38,612 nucleotides of DNA from Sanguibacter inulinus. Its GTDB lineage: Bacteria; Actinomycetota; Actinomycetes; Actinomycetales; Cellulomonadaceae. This document shows, piece by piece, positions 22,818 to 30,906 of this stretch (position 1 is its first letter; the number at the start of each line of letters is the position of its first letter). The position numbers and the translations under genes were made by a program. The DNA is taken from NCBI RefSeq assembly GCF_013415325.1, contig NZ_JACBYE010000042.1, positions 1 through 38,612 on the forward strand, in the 5' to 3' direction. The notes under the pieces are model-generated. The model was not told the origin of the DNA. It was given only the letters and a program-made list of their open reading frames with translations, and ran no database searches.

Positions 22818-22871
22818 CTCGACAGGTCCCGCTCGACGGGTCCCGCTCGACAGGCCCCGCTCGTCCGAGCG
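22818..22871. repeat. Three 14-bp tandem repeats and a small hairpin
   Basis: CTCGACAGGTCCCG at 22818 recurs with one or two changes at 22832 and 22846. CGCTCG-TC-CGAGCG follows at 22858-22871 and could end transcripts of the ADP-ribosylglycohydrolase gene, whose stop is 33 bases away. No other feature is seen between 22706 and 22903. Confidence 0.6.
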
Positions 22872-22903
22872 TGGACGGAAGACTCGTCTGCGCAGAGCCC
22901 TGC

Positions 22904-24232
22904 TCAGTCCGCCGGCAGCACCACGATCCCGCCGAAGCGGGCCTCCTGGGCGTAGTAGCGACGCCCGCCGATGAGGATGCGCCCCGACCGTGCCGCGGGG
23001 GTCGCGGGGGTGCCGTCGTCGTACTGGGCGTCGAGGCCGCCCGAGAAGCTCGCGTTGAACAGCAGCACGCCGCGCCCGGTCTCGTCGGTCGCCCACGCCA
23101 CGCACCACAGGCACACCTGGTCGGGGTAGCGCTCGAGCTGCCGGTTGACCGTCCCGCACACCGGGCACGTCTGGCCGGTCTCCGGGGTCGTGAGGGCCAC
23201 CTCGGCGGTCTCGGTCTCCGTCGACGCCGCCTCGAACAGCCCGTGCTGGGCCGTGCGGCGGCCCATGCGAGACACGTCGATGCCGCGGACCCCGGGCCAG
23301 CCGTGCACGGCGAAGGCCCACTCGCGCGGGATGTACCGCGTGCCGTGCCGCGCGCCGAGCAGCGCCCCGGCGATCGCCGCGACGGTGTCCGTGTCCCCGC
23401 CGATGCGCACGGCACGGTGCAGGGCGTCGGGCAGGTGGGACACCATGTGGTCGTACTCGGTGATCTGGCCTGCCGAGAAGAACGGCGAGCGGAAGATCGC
23501 GTGCCACGCCGCCTGGAAGGCCGTGACCGTGAACCCGTTGTTCTGCAGGTCGGCGACGGGACGCTCGGACTCGGCGTCCGTGATCCACGCGGCCCAGCGG
23601 TCGCGCCTGTCCTCGGGCAGCAGGTCGAGCCCGGACCGCAGGTCGAGGCGCTCCTCGGTGACGGCGACCCGGATCGCCTCGGACCACAGGACGCACGACT
23701 CGGCCGCGAGCGGGTCTGCGTGCGTGAGGCGCGCGACGGCGGTTGCCGCCCGGGCCGTGGCCTCGCGGTCGGTCAGCGCGACGAGCCCGACGACGCCCGT
23801 GCGCATGAGCGCACCGTTGCCGGCGGTCTTGCCCGTCCGGGTGTGCAGCTGCTCCGAGGCGGCCACGAGCCGCGCCGACGGCGACCCCTGCATCCGCGCG
23901 GCGTCGCCGAGGACCGTGCGGGTCTGCGCGCCGACGTCTGTCGCGCCGCGCGCGAACCACTCTTCGAAGGCCGCGGCGATCTCGTCGAGCTCCGCCTCGG
24001 TGTCGAGGGCGCCGCCGCGCTCGCTCACGCGCGCCACGCAGATCGCCATCTGGGTGTCGTCGCTCCACTCACCCGGCGCGTAGGGGCCGAGGCCGCCGCC
24101 ACGCATCTCCGCCTCGCCCTCGGGCGGGTAGTCGAACTCGTAGGGGACGCCGAGCGCGTCTCCGCACGCCTGCCCGAGCAGGACTCCGGAGGCGCGGTCG
24201 AGCACGTCGAAGGAGACCGGGTCGGGCGTCAT
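22904..24232 (-). CDS. ADP-ribosylglycohydrolase-family protein with C-terminal zinc-ribbon domain
   Basis: 442-aa protein. Residues 1 to about 320 are an ADP-ribosylglycohydrolase (DraG/ARH) fold, which removes ADP-ribose from proteins, nucleic acids or small molecules. The two metal-binding motifs are intact: WSDDTQM (S57-T60) and RIGGDTDTVAAIAGALLG about 287, with GQACGDALGVPYEF at the start. The last 89 residues are a separate domain with paired C356-P-V-C359 and C374-L-W-C377, then DETGRGVLLFN and the closing ARYGG-like EARFGGIVVLP. That tail looks like a zinc-ribbon module found in other bacterial proteins; its role is unknown. Monocistronic, with no obvious ADP-ribosyltransferase partner nearby. 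Confidence 0.9.
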   Translation of the reverse strand: MTPDPVSFDVLDRASGVLLGQACGDALGVPYEFDYPPEGEAEMRGGGLGPYAPGEWSDDTQMAICVARVSERGGALDTEAELDEIAAAFEEWFARGATDVGAQTRTVLGDAARMQGSPSARLVAASEQLHTRTGKTAGNGALMRTGVVGLVALTDREATARAATAVARLTHADPLAAESCVLWSEAIRVAVTEERLDLRSGLDLLPEDRRDRWAAWITDAESERPVADLQNNGFTVTAFQAAWHAIFRSPFFSAGQITEYDHMVSHLPDALHRAVRIGGDTDTVAAIAGALLGARHGTRYIPREWAFAVHGWPGVRGIDVSRMGRRTAQHGLFEAASTETETAEVALTTPETGQTCPVCGTVNRQLERYPDQVCLWCVAWATDETGRGVLLFNASFSGGLDAQYDDGTPATPAARSGRILIGGRRYYAQEARFGGIVVLPAD

Positions 24233-24355
24233 GCTCGAACCTTATCTACTCGTGCCGACCGGCGGGGGCGCTGGGCGTCCCGACGGGCGTCCGCTGTGCG
24301 CACGGACGCCCGCTGGATGCTCGGGCGCACGGTCCGCGTCGTCCCGAGGCTGGCC

Positions 24356-24375
24356 GGCACCTAGGTCTAGGTGCC
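24356..24375. promoter_or_regulatory. 20-bp palindrome upstream of narK
   Basis: Arms GGCACCTAG and CTAGGTGCC flank GT, followed by CTTTC. No gene ends nearby in either direction: the ADP-ribosylglycohydrolase gene starts at 24232 and reads away. It is therefore better read as a protein-binding site or processed hairpin than as a terminator. TCAC-N6-GTGA (24398-24411) lies a little downstream. Confidence 0.45.
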
Positions 24376-24515
24376 CTTTCGGAGACGGGCGATCTTCACA
24401 CGATCGTGACCTTCGAGGACGGGGACTCAGCGGCACCTGGGGGTCGTCTCTTTGTTCCGACGGAATGCCGGTACCGAGGTGGTGGTGAGGGTCTCGCGGC
24501 GCTCCCCGTGCGGCC

Positions 24516-24587
24516 GGTCTGCGAGGGCCCGTCGCCAGGAGGCCTGCGAGGGCCCGTCGCCCCCCAGGTCTGCGAGGGGCTGTCGCC
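24516..24587. repeat. Three 21-bp tandem repeats in the narK leader region
   Basis: Units beginning GGTCTGCGAGGGCCCGTCG start at 24516, 24541 and 24567, with 4- to 5-base spacers rich in A, G or C. Two near-perfect copies and one diverged. No gene could be supported anywhere from 24233 to 24813, a 581-bp gap which also holds the palindrome at 24356. Confidence 0.8.
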
Positions 24588-24813
24588 TCCTGAGATCGAG
24601 CCAACCCCTGCGCCGACTCTCCACCCGGTCCGCAGGCGTCACGCCTCCCCGTTGATACGCAGCAATGCAGGGCCTCGAGAGGGGCGCACTGCCTCGAGCC
24701 CGGCGACATGTCTACTCAAACAGAGCACAACGGGACGAAGGTCTCACCTGCCCCGGCGCCTGGATCCGTACGGTCGGCCATCAACACCTCGCCCCACCTC
24801 AGGACGGAGCCCC

Positions 24814-26157
24814 GTGGCCGCAGCCGACGCCGATGCGCACCCCACCCACGCCGTGACCGACGACGCCCGGCGGGACCTCCTCGACTGGGACCCGAACGAC
24901 CCCGAGAGGTGGGACCCGCGGGTCGCCTGGTCCACCCTGTGGGTCACCACCTTCAACCTCGTGCTGGCCTTCGTCGTCTGGTACCTGCCCGGGGCGCTCG
25001 TCCCCACGCTCGGCACCGTCACGGGCTGGGACCTCACCGAGGGCCAGTCGTACTGGCTCCTCGCCATGCCGGGCCTTAGCGGGGGGCTCCTGCGCATCGT
25101 CTGGATGACGCTGCCGCCGCTTCTGGGCACCCGCAGGATGATGACGCTCTCGGCTCTGCTCATGATCATCCCGCTCGTCGGGTGGACCTGGGTCGTCATG
25201 CTCCCCAGCCAGCCGTCCTACGCGATGCTCGTCGCGCTCGCGCTCGCGGCCGGTATCGGCGGCGGGGCGTTCTCGGGCTACATGCCCTCGACGTCGTACT
25301 TCTTCCCCAAGAGCAAGCAGGGCACGGCGCTCGGGCTCCAGGCCGGCATCGGCAACTTCGGCGTCTCCGTGGTGCAGCTCGTGGTGCCGTGGGCGATCGG
25401 CTTCGGCATGCTCGGCATGGCGGGCCAGCTGGCCCGGCCCGAGGGCGAGGAACCCACGCAGGTGTGGCTGCAGAACCCGGGTCTGATCTTCCTGCCCTTC
25501 GCTGTCGTCGCGGTGGTCCTCTCGTGGACGACGCTCAGGTCGATCCCCGTGAAGGCGAACGTCCGCCAGCAGTTCGACATCTTCTCGACCAAGCACACAT
25601 GGCTCATGACCGCCGAGTACGCCCTGACCTTCGGCATCTTCTCCGGGCTGGCGGGTACCTTCGGCATGCTGCTCAAGGCGCAGTTCGGCCCCGGCCACCT
25701 CAGGCTCGTGTTCCTCGGGGCCCTCGTCGGCTCGCTGGCGCGCATCTGCTGGGGCCCGCTGTGCGACCACTTCGGCGGTGGGGTCTGGACCGTCGTCTCA
25801 GGAGTCGGCGTCGCGCTGTCGTCAGGCCTGGTGCTCTACGGCCAGCTCGCCGTCCCGGCGGACGGTGCGCCGTCGCTGACGATCTTCATGACGGGCATGA
25901 TCTGCATCTTCTTCTTCTCGGGGATCGGCAACGCCGCGACCTTCAAGCAGATGCCGATGATCTTCCCGGCCCGCCAGGCGGGCGGGGTCATCGGGTGGAC
26001 CGCGGCGATCGCCGCCTTCGGCCCCTTCGTGTTCTCCATGCTCTTCAACTACATGTCCCGGACCGTCGTGTTCTCCGGGATCATCGTCTACGCCCTCGCG
26101 TGCGCCGCGATCGCCTGGTACTACTACGCCCGCCCCGGCGCCGAGGCGAAGAGCTGA
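24814..26157 (+). CDS. narK: Nitrate/nitrite MFS transporter NarK
   Basis: About 447-aa major facilitator of the nitrate/nitrite porter family, supplying nitrate to the cytoplasmic NarG active site or exporting nitrite. The N-terminus DLLDWDPNDPERWDPRVAW is typical of actinobacterial NarK, followed by 12 membrane segments. The nitrate signature glycine stretches are visible: GIGGGAFSGYMPSTSYFFPKS in TM5 and GIGNAATFKQMPMIFP in TM11. GTG 24814 was chosen with GGAG four bases upstream; the frame is open further up but that part looks random. It lies beside narGHJI, with the regulator gene converging from the other side, and the two 3' ends overlap by 34 bases. Confidence 0.93.
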   Translation: MAAADADAHPTHAVTDDARRDLLDWDPNDPERWDPRVAWSTLWVTTFNLVLAFVVWYLPGALVPTLGTVTGWDLTEGQSYWLLAMPGLSGGLLRIVWMTLPPLLGTRRMMTLSALLMIIPLVGWTWVVMLPSQPSYAMLVALALAAGIGGGAFSGYMPSTSYFFPKSKQGTALGLQAGIGNFGVSVVQLVVPWAIGFGMLGMAGQLARPEGEEPTQVWLQNPGLIFLPFAVVAVVLSWTTLRSIPVKANVRQQFDIFSTKHTWLMTAEYALTFGIFSGLAGTFGMLLKAQFGPGHLRLVFLGALVGSLARICWGPLCDHFGGGVWTVVSGVGVALSSGLVLYGQLAVPADGAPSLTIFMTGMICIFFFSGIGNAATFKQMPMIFPARQAGGVIGWTAAIAAFGPFVFSMLFNYMSRTVVFSGIIVYALACAAIAWYYYARPGAEAKS

Positions 26158-26990
26158 TGCGCCCCCGAGACTGCCGCAGCACCCGCCCCTCGGTCGACGA
26201 CGACAGCGCCTGCGACCGTCGGCGACGGCCGACCCGTCAGCACGATCGGTACCGGCGCGGCGTCGTCGTGGGTGGTCCGGTCGACCTCCTCGAGGTGGGC
26301 CTCGCAGCGGTGCGGGCCGACCAACGGGTGCAGCGCGACGACCCGCCGGTTCGACCCGAGCTCGGAGAGCGTCCCGTTGACGAGCCCGGCGTGCAGCGAG
26401 CACACCACCTGCGGGTCGCACCGCGACGTCACGGTGAAGGGGCAGTTGTGCAGCACGAGGAGCCCCGCGCTCTTCGAGGGGACGACGGGCTCGGCGCCGT
26501 CGAGCGACGGTGCGAACCACAGGGCGTCCATCTTCGCCACGAGGTGCTCGGTGACGGAGTCTTCGTCGACGGTGCCGAGCAGGCTCGGTGGGTCGGCGAG
26601 CTGGCGGCCCCATGCGCGCCCGACGCCGTAGACGACGCCGTGCGCGTCCGGGACGTGGGCGGCGACAGTCGAGGTCAGGGCCTCGGCGAGCACCCTGTAG
26701 CCCTGAGCCCGCTCGTGCGTCTGGTTGGGCAGGGTGCCCACGTACAGGACCCGCGGCCGGCCTGGCGTCGACCGGGCCTGGTGGGTGCGCTCGGCGAGCC
26801 CGGCGTCCACGAGCGACTCGAGGTGGGAACGCGCCGCCGCGGCGCGGACGCCGACCTCCCGGGCGACGTCAGAGACCGACAAGGGCTCTCTGGAGTCACG
26901 CAGGATCTGGATGATGTGCGTCCGCCGACCCCCGTGGTCGGTGCGTCCGGTCGTCCCGTCGTAGCCGACCTGGCCCTGACGTCTGGTCAC
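26124..26990 (-). CDS. Winged-helix regulator with four conserved cysteines, probably Fe-S, for the nar genes
   Basis: 288-aa regulator. The winged helix lies about residues 22-85: RRTHIIQILRDSREPLSVSDVAREVGVRAAAARSHLES with the wing RPRVLYV (read as separate pieces). The sensor half ends with cysteines C183, C191, C197 and C229 in NCPFTVTSRCDPQVVCSLH and PHRCEAHL, like SufR-type [Fe-S] regulators. ArnR of Corynebacterium, an Fe-S repressor encoded next to narKGHJI, is the closest functional analogue I can name. AGGAGG precedes GTG 26990. It is divergent from narG (178 bases) and overlaps the narK 3' end by 34 bases, so it most likely controls narK and narGHJI in response to oxygen or NO. The cluster itself is inferred. 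Confidence 0.82.
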   Translation of the reverse strand: MTRRQGQVGYDGTTGRTDHGGRRTHIIQILRDSREPLSVSDVAREVGVRAAAARSHLESLVDAGLAERTHQARSTPGRPRVLYVGTLPNQTHERAQGYRVLAEALTSTVAAHVPDAHGVVYGVGRAWGRQLADPPSLLGTVDEDSVTEHLVAKMDALWFAPSLDGAEPVVPSKSAGLLVLHNCPFTVTSRCDPQVVCSLHAGLVNGTLSELGSNRRVVALHPLVGPHRCEAHLEEVDRTTHDDAAPVPIVLTGRPSPTVAGAVVVDRGAGAAAVSGAHQLFASAPGRA

Positions 26991-27113
26991 CGTTCCTCCT
27001 CGTGCTCCTGCAGGTGGCCCTGCACGGACAACGTGCGCAGGTGCCGCGAAACACCCGCTTCCCCCGATTCAAGCACAAAGGTTCCCGGCCGCAGTGGGCC
27101 CTGGCGACCACAC

Positions 27114-27159
27114 CCTCAAGCCCAGCGTCCTCAAGCCCCAGCGTCCTCGTGCCCGAAGG
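27114..27159 (+). repeat. Short tandem repeat in the narG leader
   Basis: CCTCAAGCCCAGCGT at 27114, CCTCAAGCCCCAGCGT at 27129 and CCTCGTGCCCGAAGG at 27145 form three 15- to 16-base units ending at the narG ribosome-binding site (GAAGGAG). A role in translation is possible but not shown. The rest of the 178-bp divergent gap shows no clear operator. Confidence 0.5.
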
Positions 27160-27168
27160 AGCTCTCCA

Positions 27169-30100
27169 GTGACTCAGCCTGATCTCGCCCCGATGTCGCC
27201 CCTGCTCAAGAAGCTGTTGACGACCCGTAGCCACTTCCCGGGTACCGAGGTGCTCGACTCCGCCCACGCGATGATCGAGACCGACCCCTCGGAGTGGGAC
27301 TCCTTCTACCGTGACCGGTGGGCGCACGACAAGGTGGTCCGCTCGACCCACGGCGTCAACTGCACGGGGTCGTGCGCGTGGGACGTCTACGTCAAGGACG
27401 GCCTCATCACCTGGGAGCACCAGGGGACCGACTACCCGACCACAGGACCCGACAGCCCGGAGTACGAGCCGCGCGGCTGCCCGCGCGGTGCCTCCTTCTC
27501 CTGGTACACCTACTCACCCTCGCGGGTGCGCTACCCCTACGTCCGTGGGGTCCTGCTCGAGATGTACCTGGATGCCCGGTGCAGGCTCGGAGACCCCGTC
27601 GCGGCCTGGGCCGAGGTCGTCGAGAGCCCGCTCAAGGCGACGCTCTACAAGCGTGCCCGTGGCAAGGGCGGCCTGGTCCGCGCCGACTGGGAGCTCGCGA
27701 CCGAGATCATGGCCGCCGCCCACGTCTACACGATCAAGACCTACGGCCCCGACCGCTGCGTCGGCTTCACACCGATCCCGGCCATGTCGATGGCGAGCTT
27801 CGGTGTCGGCACGCGCTTCCTGTCGATGATCGGCGGGACGTTGCTGTCCTTCTACGACTGGTACGCCGACCTCCCGCCGGCGAGCCCGCAGGTCTGGGGC
27901 GACCAGACCGACGTCCCCGAGTCCGGGGACTGGTGGAACTCGAGCTACATCATCATGTGGGGCTCGAACGTCCCCGTGACCCGGACCCCTGACGCGCACT
28001 TCCTCACCGAGGCGCGCTACAAGGGCACCAAGGTCGTGGCGGTGAGCCCTGACTACGCGGACAGCGTGAAGTTCGCCGACGACTGGATGGCGCCGGCGCC
28101 GGGGACCGACGGTGCGCTCGCCCAGGCGATGGGCCACGTCCTGCTCACGGAGTTCTACAGGGACAGGCAGGTCCCGTACTTCGAGGCCTACTCGCGGACC
28201 TTCACCGACGCGCCCTTCCTCGTCACGCTCGAGCAGCACGGCGACGGACCGGAGGCGACGTTCCACCCGTCGAAGTTCCTCACCTCGGCCGCCGCGACCG
28301 CAGCCGGCGTGCCGGTCGCCGGGGCCACCGGGGCACGGCCTGAGTTCCGCCCGGTCTTCCTCGACACCGCAGCCGACGCCCTCACGGTCCCGAACGGGAC
28401 GCTCGCCGACAGGTGGACCGACGACGGCGTCGGCCGGTGGAACCTCGACCTCGAGGAGAACGACCCGGCACTGAGCCTGCTCGGCCTGACCCACCAGGGC
28501 CAGACCGCCCAGGGCGTCGAGGTGACCCTGCCGCGCTTCGACGTCGGCGTGACCGAGGGCGGAGGGACGATCGTGCGCGGGGTCCCGGCGCTCCGGGTGG
28601 GCACGGTCCTCGTCACGACGGTCTTCGACCTGCTCATGGCGCAGTACGGCGTGGGTCGCGACGGTCTGCCGGGGACGTGGCCCACGGGCTACGACGACGT
28701 CGAGTCGCCCGGGACCCCGGCCTGGCAGGCCGACCTCACCGGTGTGCCCGCCGAGCAGTGCGTGCGCATCGCCCGCGAGTTCACGCGCAACGCCGAGGTG
28801 AGCGAGGGGAGGTCCATGATCATCATGGGCGCGGGGACCAACCACTGGTTCCACTCCGACACGATCTACAGGACCTTCATCGCCCTGCTCACCCTCACAG
28901 GCTGCCAGGGAGTCAACGGAGGCGGATGGGCGCACTACGTCGGGCAGGAGAAGGCCCGCCCGCTCACCGGCCAGCAGCACATGTCCTTCGCGCTCGACTG
29001 GCAGCGACCGACCCGCCACATGACGAGCACCTCGTTCTGGTACGCCGCGACAGACCAGTGGCGCTACGAGGGCTTCGGCGCCGACGAGCTGGTCTCGCCG
29101 GCCGGACCCGGCAGGCTCACGCAGCGGTCGATGATGGACTGCCTCACGCAGGCCGCCCGCCTCGGCTGGTCGCCCTCCCACCCAGGATTCGACAAGAACC
29201 CGCTCGACCTGTGCGACGAGGCCGCCGAGGCCGGGGTCCCCGTCGCGGAGCACATCGTCTCCGAGCTGAAGAACGGCACCCTCAAGTTCGCCGTCGAGGA
29301 CCCTGACGACCCGCAGAACTTCCCCCGGGTCCTCACGGTGTGGCGGGCCAACCTCATCGGCAACTCGGCCAAGGGCAACGAGTACTTCCTCAAGCACCTG
29401 CTCGGCGCAGACTCCTCGCTGCGCGCGAACGAGACACCACCCGACCGCCGCCCCCGCGACGTCGTCTGGCGGGAGCACGCGCCCGAGGGCAAGCTCGACC
29501 TGCTGACCAACATCGACTTCCGCATGACGTCGACCTCGCTGTTCGCCGACATCGTCCTGCCAGCCGCGACCTGGTACGAGAAGCAGGACATCTCGACGAC
29601 CGACATGCACCCCTTCGTGCACGCGCTCGACGCGGCCATCGCGCCGCCGTGGCAGGCGCGGACCGACTACGACGCGTTCCTCGGCCTGGCCGACAAGGTC
29701 TCTGAGCTCGCAGCCGTCCACCTCGGGACACGCACCGACGTCATCGCCGCACCCCTGACCCACGACACCCCCGACGAGATGGCCCAGCCCGGGGGCGTCG
29801 TCCGTGACTGGTCGAAGGGCGAGTGCGAGGCTGTCCCCGGCGTGACGATGCCGCGGTTCGTCGTCGTGGAGCGTGACTACACGCAGATCGGCGAGAAGAT
29901 GCGGGCCGTCGGCCCGCTCGTCTCGACCCTCGGCACGACGACCAAGGGCGTGACCGTCGTCCCCGAGTCCTCGGTCGCCTTCCTCGCCCAGGCCAACGGC
30001 GTGCGCCCGGACGGGGTCGCGAAGGGCCGACCGTCGCTCGAGACCGCGGCGCACATGTGCGAGGCCATCCTCGCGCTGTCCGGCACGACCCACGGGGGAG

Positions 30101-30906
30101 TCTCGCTCGCCGGGTTCACCGCCCTGGAGAAGCGGGTCGGCAAGCCTCTCGCCGACCTCGCCGAGGAGAACCACGAGCGGCAGGTGACCTTCGCCCAGAC
30201 GCTCACCGGCCCACAACCTGTCTTCACGAGCTACGAGTGGTCCGGCTCGGAGAAGGGCGGTCGGCGCTACTCGCCCTTCGTCATCAACGTCGAGCGGCAC
30301 AAGCCCTGGCACACCCTCACCGGGCGCCAGCACTTCTTCGTCGACCACGACTGGATGACCGAGCTCGGGGAGCAGCTCCCCGTGTACAGGCCGCCGCTCG
30401 ACATGGCCCGGCACTTCGGGCACCAGGGCTTCTCCGAGCCGGGGTCGACCGAGGTCACCGTGCGGTACCTCACCCCGCACTCCAAGTGGTCGATCCACTC
30501 GCAGTTCCAGGACAACCCCTACATGCTCGCGCTCTCCCGCGGGGGCCCCACCATCTGGGTCTCCGAGGCCGACGCCGCGACGGCGGGGATCGCGGACAAC
30601 GACTGGATCGAGGCGGTCAACCGCAACGGTGTGGTCGTGGCCCGCGCCGTGGTCTCGCACCGCATGCCGACGGGGACCGTCTTCATGTACCACTCCAAGG
30701 ACCGCAACATCGACGTCCCCAAGGCCGAGGCCTCGGGGAAGCGCGGGGGCATCCACAACGCGCTCACGATGATCATGATGAAGCCGACCCACCTCCTCGG
30801 TGGATACGGCCAGCTCACCTATGCCTTCAACTACTACGGACCGACCGGGAACCAGCGCGACGAGCTCACGGTCATCCGCCGCCGCAACCAGGAGGTCGAG
30901 TACTGA
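27169..30906 (+). CDS. narG: Respiratory nitrate reductase alpha subunit NarG
   Basis: 1245-aa catalytic subunit of membrane-bound nitrate reductase, reducing nitrate to nitrite on the cytoplasmic face with bis-MGD. The [4Fe-4S] FS0 ligands are H61, C65 and C69 in STHGVNCTGSCAWDVYVKDG and C104 in EPRGCPRGASFSW. The segment FYDWYADLPPASP (228-240) corresponds to the region of the Mo-ligand Asp222 of E. coli NarG, and WGSNVPVTRTPDAHF follows. Length matches E. coli NarG (1247). GTG 27169 has GAAGGAG seven bases upstream. No Tat signal, as expected for the cytoplasmic type. It opens a tight narGHJI operon, overlapping narH by one base. Confidence 0.98.
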   Translation: MTQPDLAPMSPLLKKLLTTRSHFPGTEVLDSAHAMIETDPSEWDSFYRDRWAHDKVVRSTHGVNCTGSCAWDVYVKDGLITWEHQGTDYPTTGPDSPEYEPRGCPRGASFSWYTYSPSRVRYPYVRGVLLEMYLDARCRLGDPVAAWAEVVESPLKATLYKRARGKGGLVRADWELATEIMAAAHVYTIKTYGPDRCVGFTPIPAMSMASFGVGTRFLSMIGGTLLSFYDWYADLPPASPQVWGDQTDVPESGDWWNSSYIIMWGSNVPVTRTPDAHFLTEARYKGTKVVAVSPDYADSVKFADDWMAPAPGTDGALAQAMGHVLLTEFYRDRQVPYFEAYSRTFTDAPFLVTLEQHGDGPEATFHPSKFLTSAAATAAGVPVAGATGARPEFRPVFLDTAADALTVPNGTLADRWTDDGVGRWNLDLEENDPALSLLGLTHQGQTAQGVEVTLPRFDVGVTEGGGTIVRGVPALRVGTVLVTTVFDLLMAQYGVGRDGLPGTWPTGYDDVESPGTPAWQADLTGVPAEQCVRIAREFTRNAEVSEGRSMIIMGAGTNHWFHSDTIYRTFIALLTLTGCQGVNGGGWAHYVGQEKARPLTGQQHMSFALDWQRPTRHMTSTSFWYAATDQWRYEGFGADELVSPAGPGRLTQRSMMDCLTQAARLGWSPSHPGFDKNPLDLCDEAAEAGVPVAEHIVSELKNGTLKFAVEDPDDPQNFPRVLTVWRANLIGNSAKGNEYFLKHLLGADSSLRANETPPDRRPRDVVWREHAPEGKLDLLTNIDFRMTSTSLFADIVLPAATWYEKQDISTTDMHPFVHALDAAIAPPWQARTDYDAFLGLADKVSELAAVHLGTRTDVIAAPLTHDTPDEMAQPGGVVRDWSKGECEAVPGVTMPRFVVVERDYTQIGEKMRAVGPLVSTLGTTTKGVTVVPESSVAFLAQANGVRPDGVAKGRPSLETAAHMCEAILALSGTTHGGVSLAGFTALEKRVGKPLADLAEENHERQVTFAQTLTGPQPVFTSYEWSGSEKGGRRYSPFVINVERHKPWHTLTGRQHFFVDHDWMTELGEQLPVYRPPLDMARHFGHQGFSEPGSTEVTVRYLTPHSKWSIHSQFQDNPYMLALSRGGPTIWVSEADAATAGIADNDWIEAVNRNGVVVARAVVSHRMPTGTVFMYHSKDRNIDVPKAEASGKRGGIHNALTMIMMKPTHLLGGYGQLTYAFNYYGPTGNQRDELTVIRRRNQEVEY

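Noticed and set aside
24398-24411. CRP/FNR site before narK
   Set aside because: The arms are TCAC-N6-GTGA, the opposite of the CRP GTGA-N6-TCAC order, and do not match FNR TTGAT-N4-ATCAA.
24242-24709. 155-codon minus-strand frame before narK
   Set aside because: Proline- and arginine-rich with no domain, produced in part by the tandem repeats.
24406-24813. In-frame N-terminal extension of NarK
   Set aside because: The extra 136 residues look like translated noncoding DNA with the tandem repeats inside; normal NarK length is reached from GTG 24814.
24708-25079. Alternative narK N-terminus starting MSTQTEHNGTKVSP in another frame
   Set aside because: It looks like a possible protein start but is out of frame with narK, and becomes arginine/proline-rich where narK begins. 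A lost frame through mutation cannot be excluded.
27514-30792. 1092-codon open frame antisense to narG
   Set aside because: A GC-rich shadow: the protein is dominated by R, G, V, D and H without any domain, and narG on the other strand is beyond doubt.
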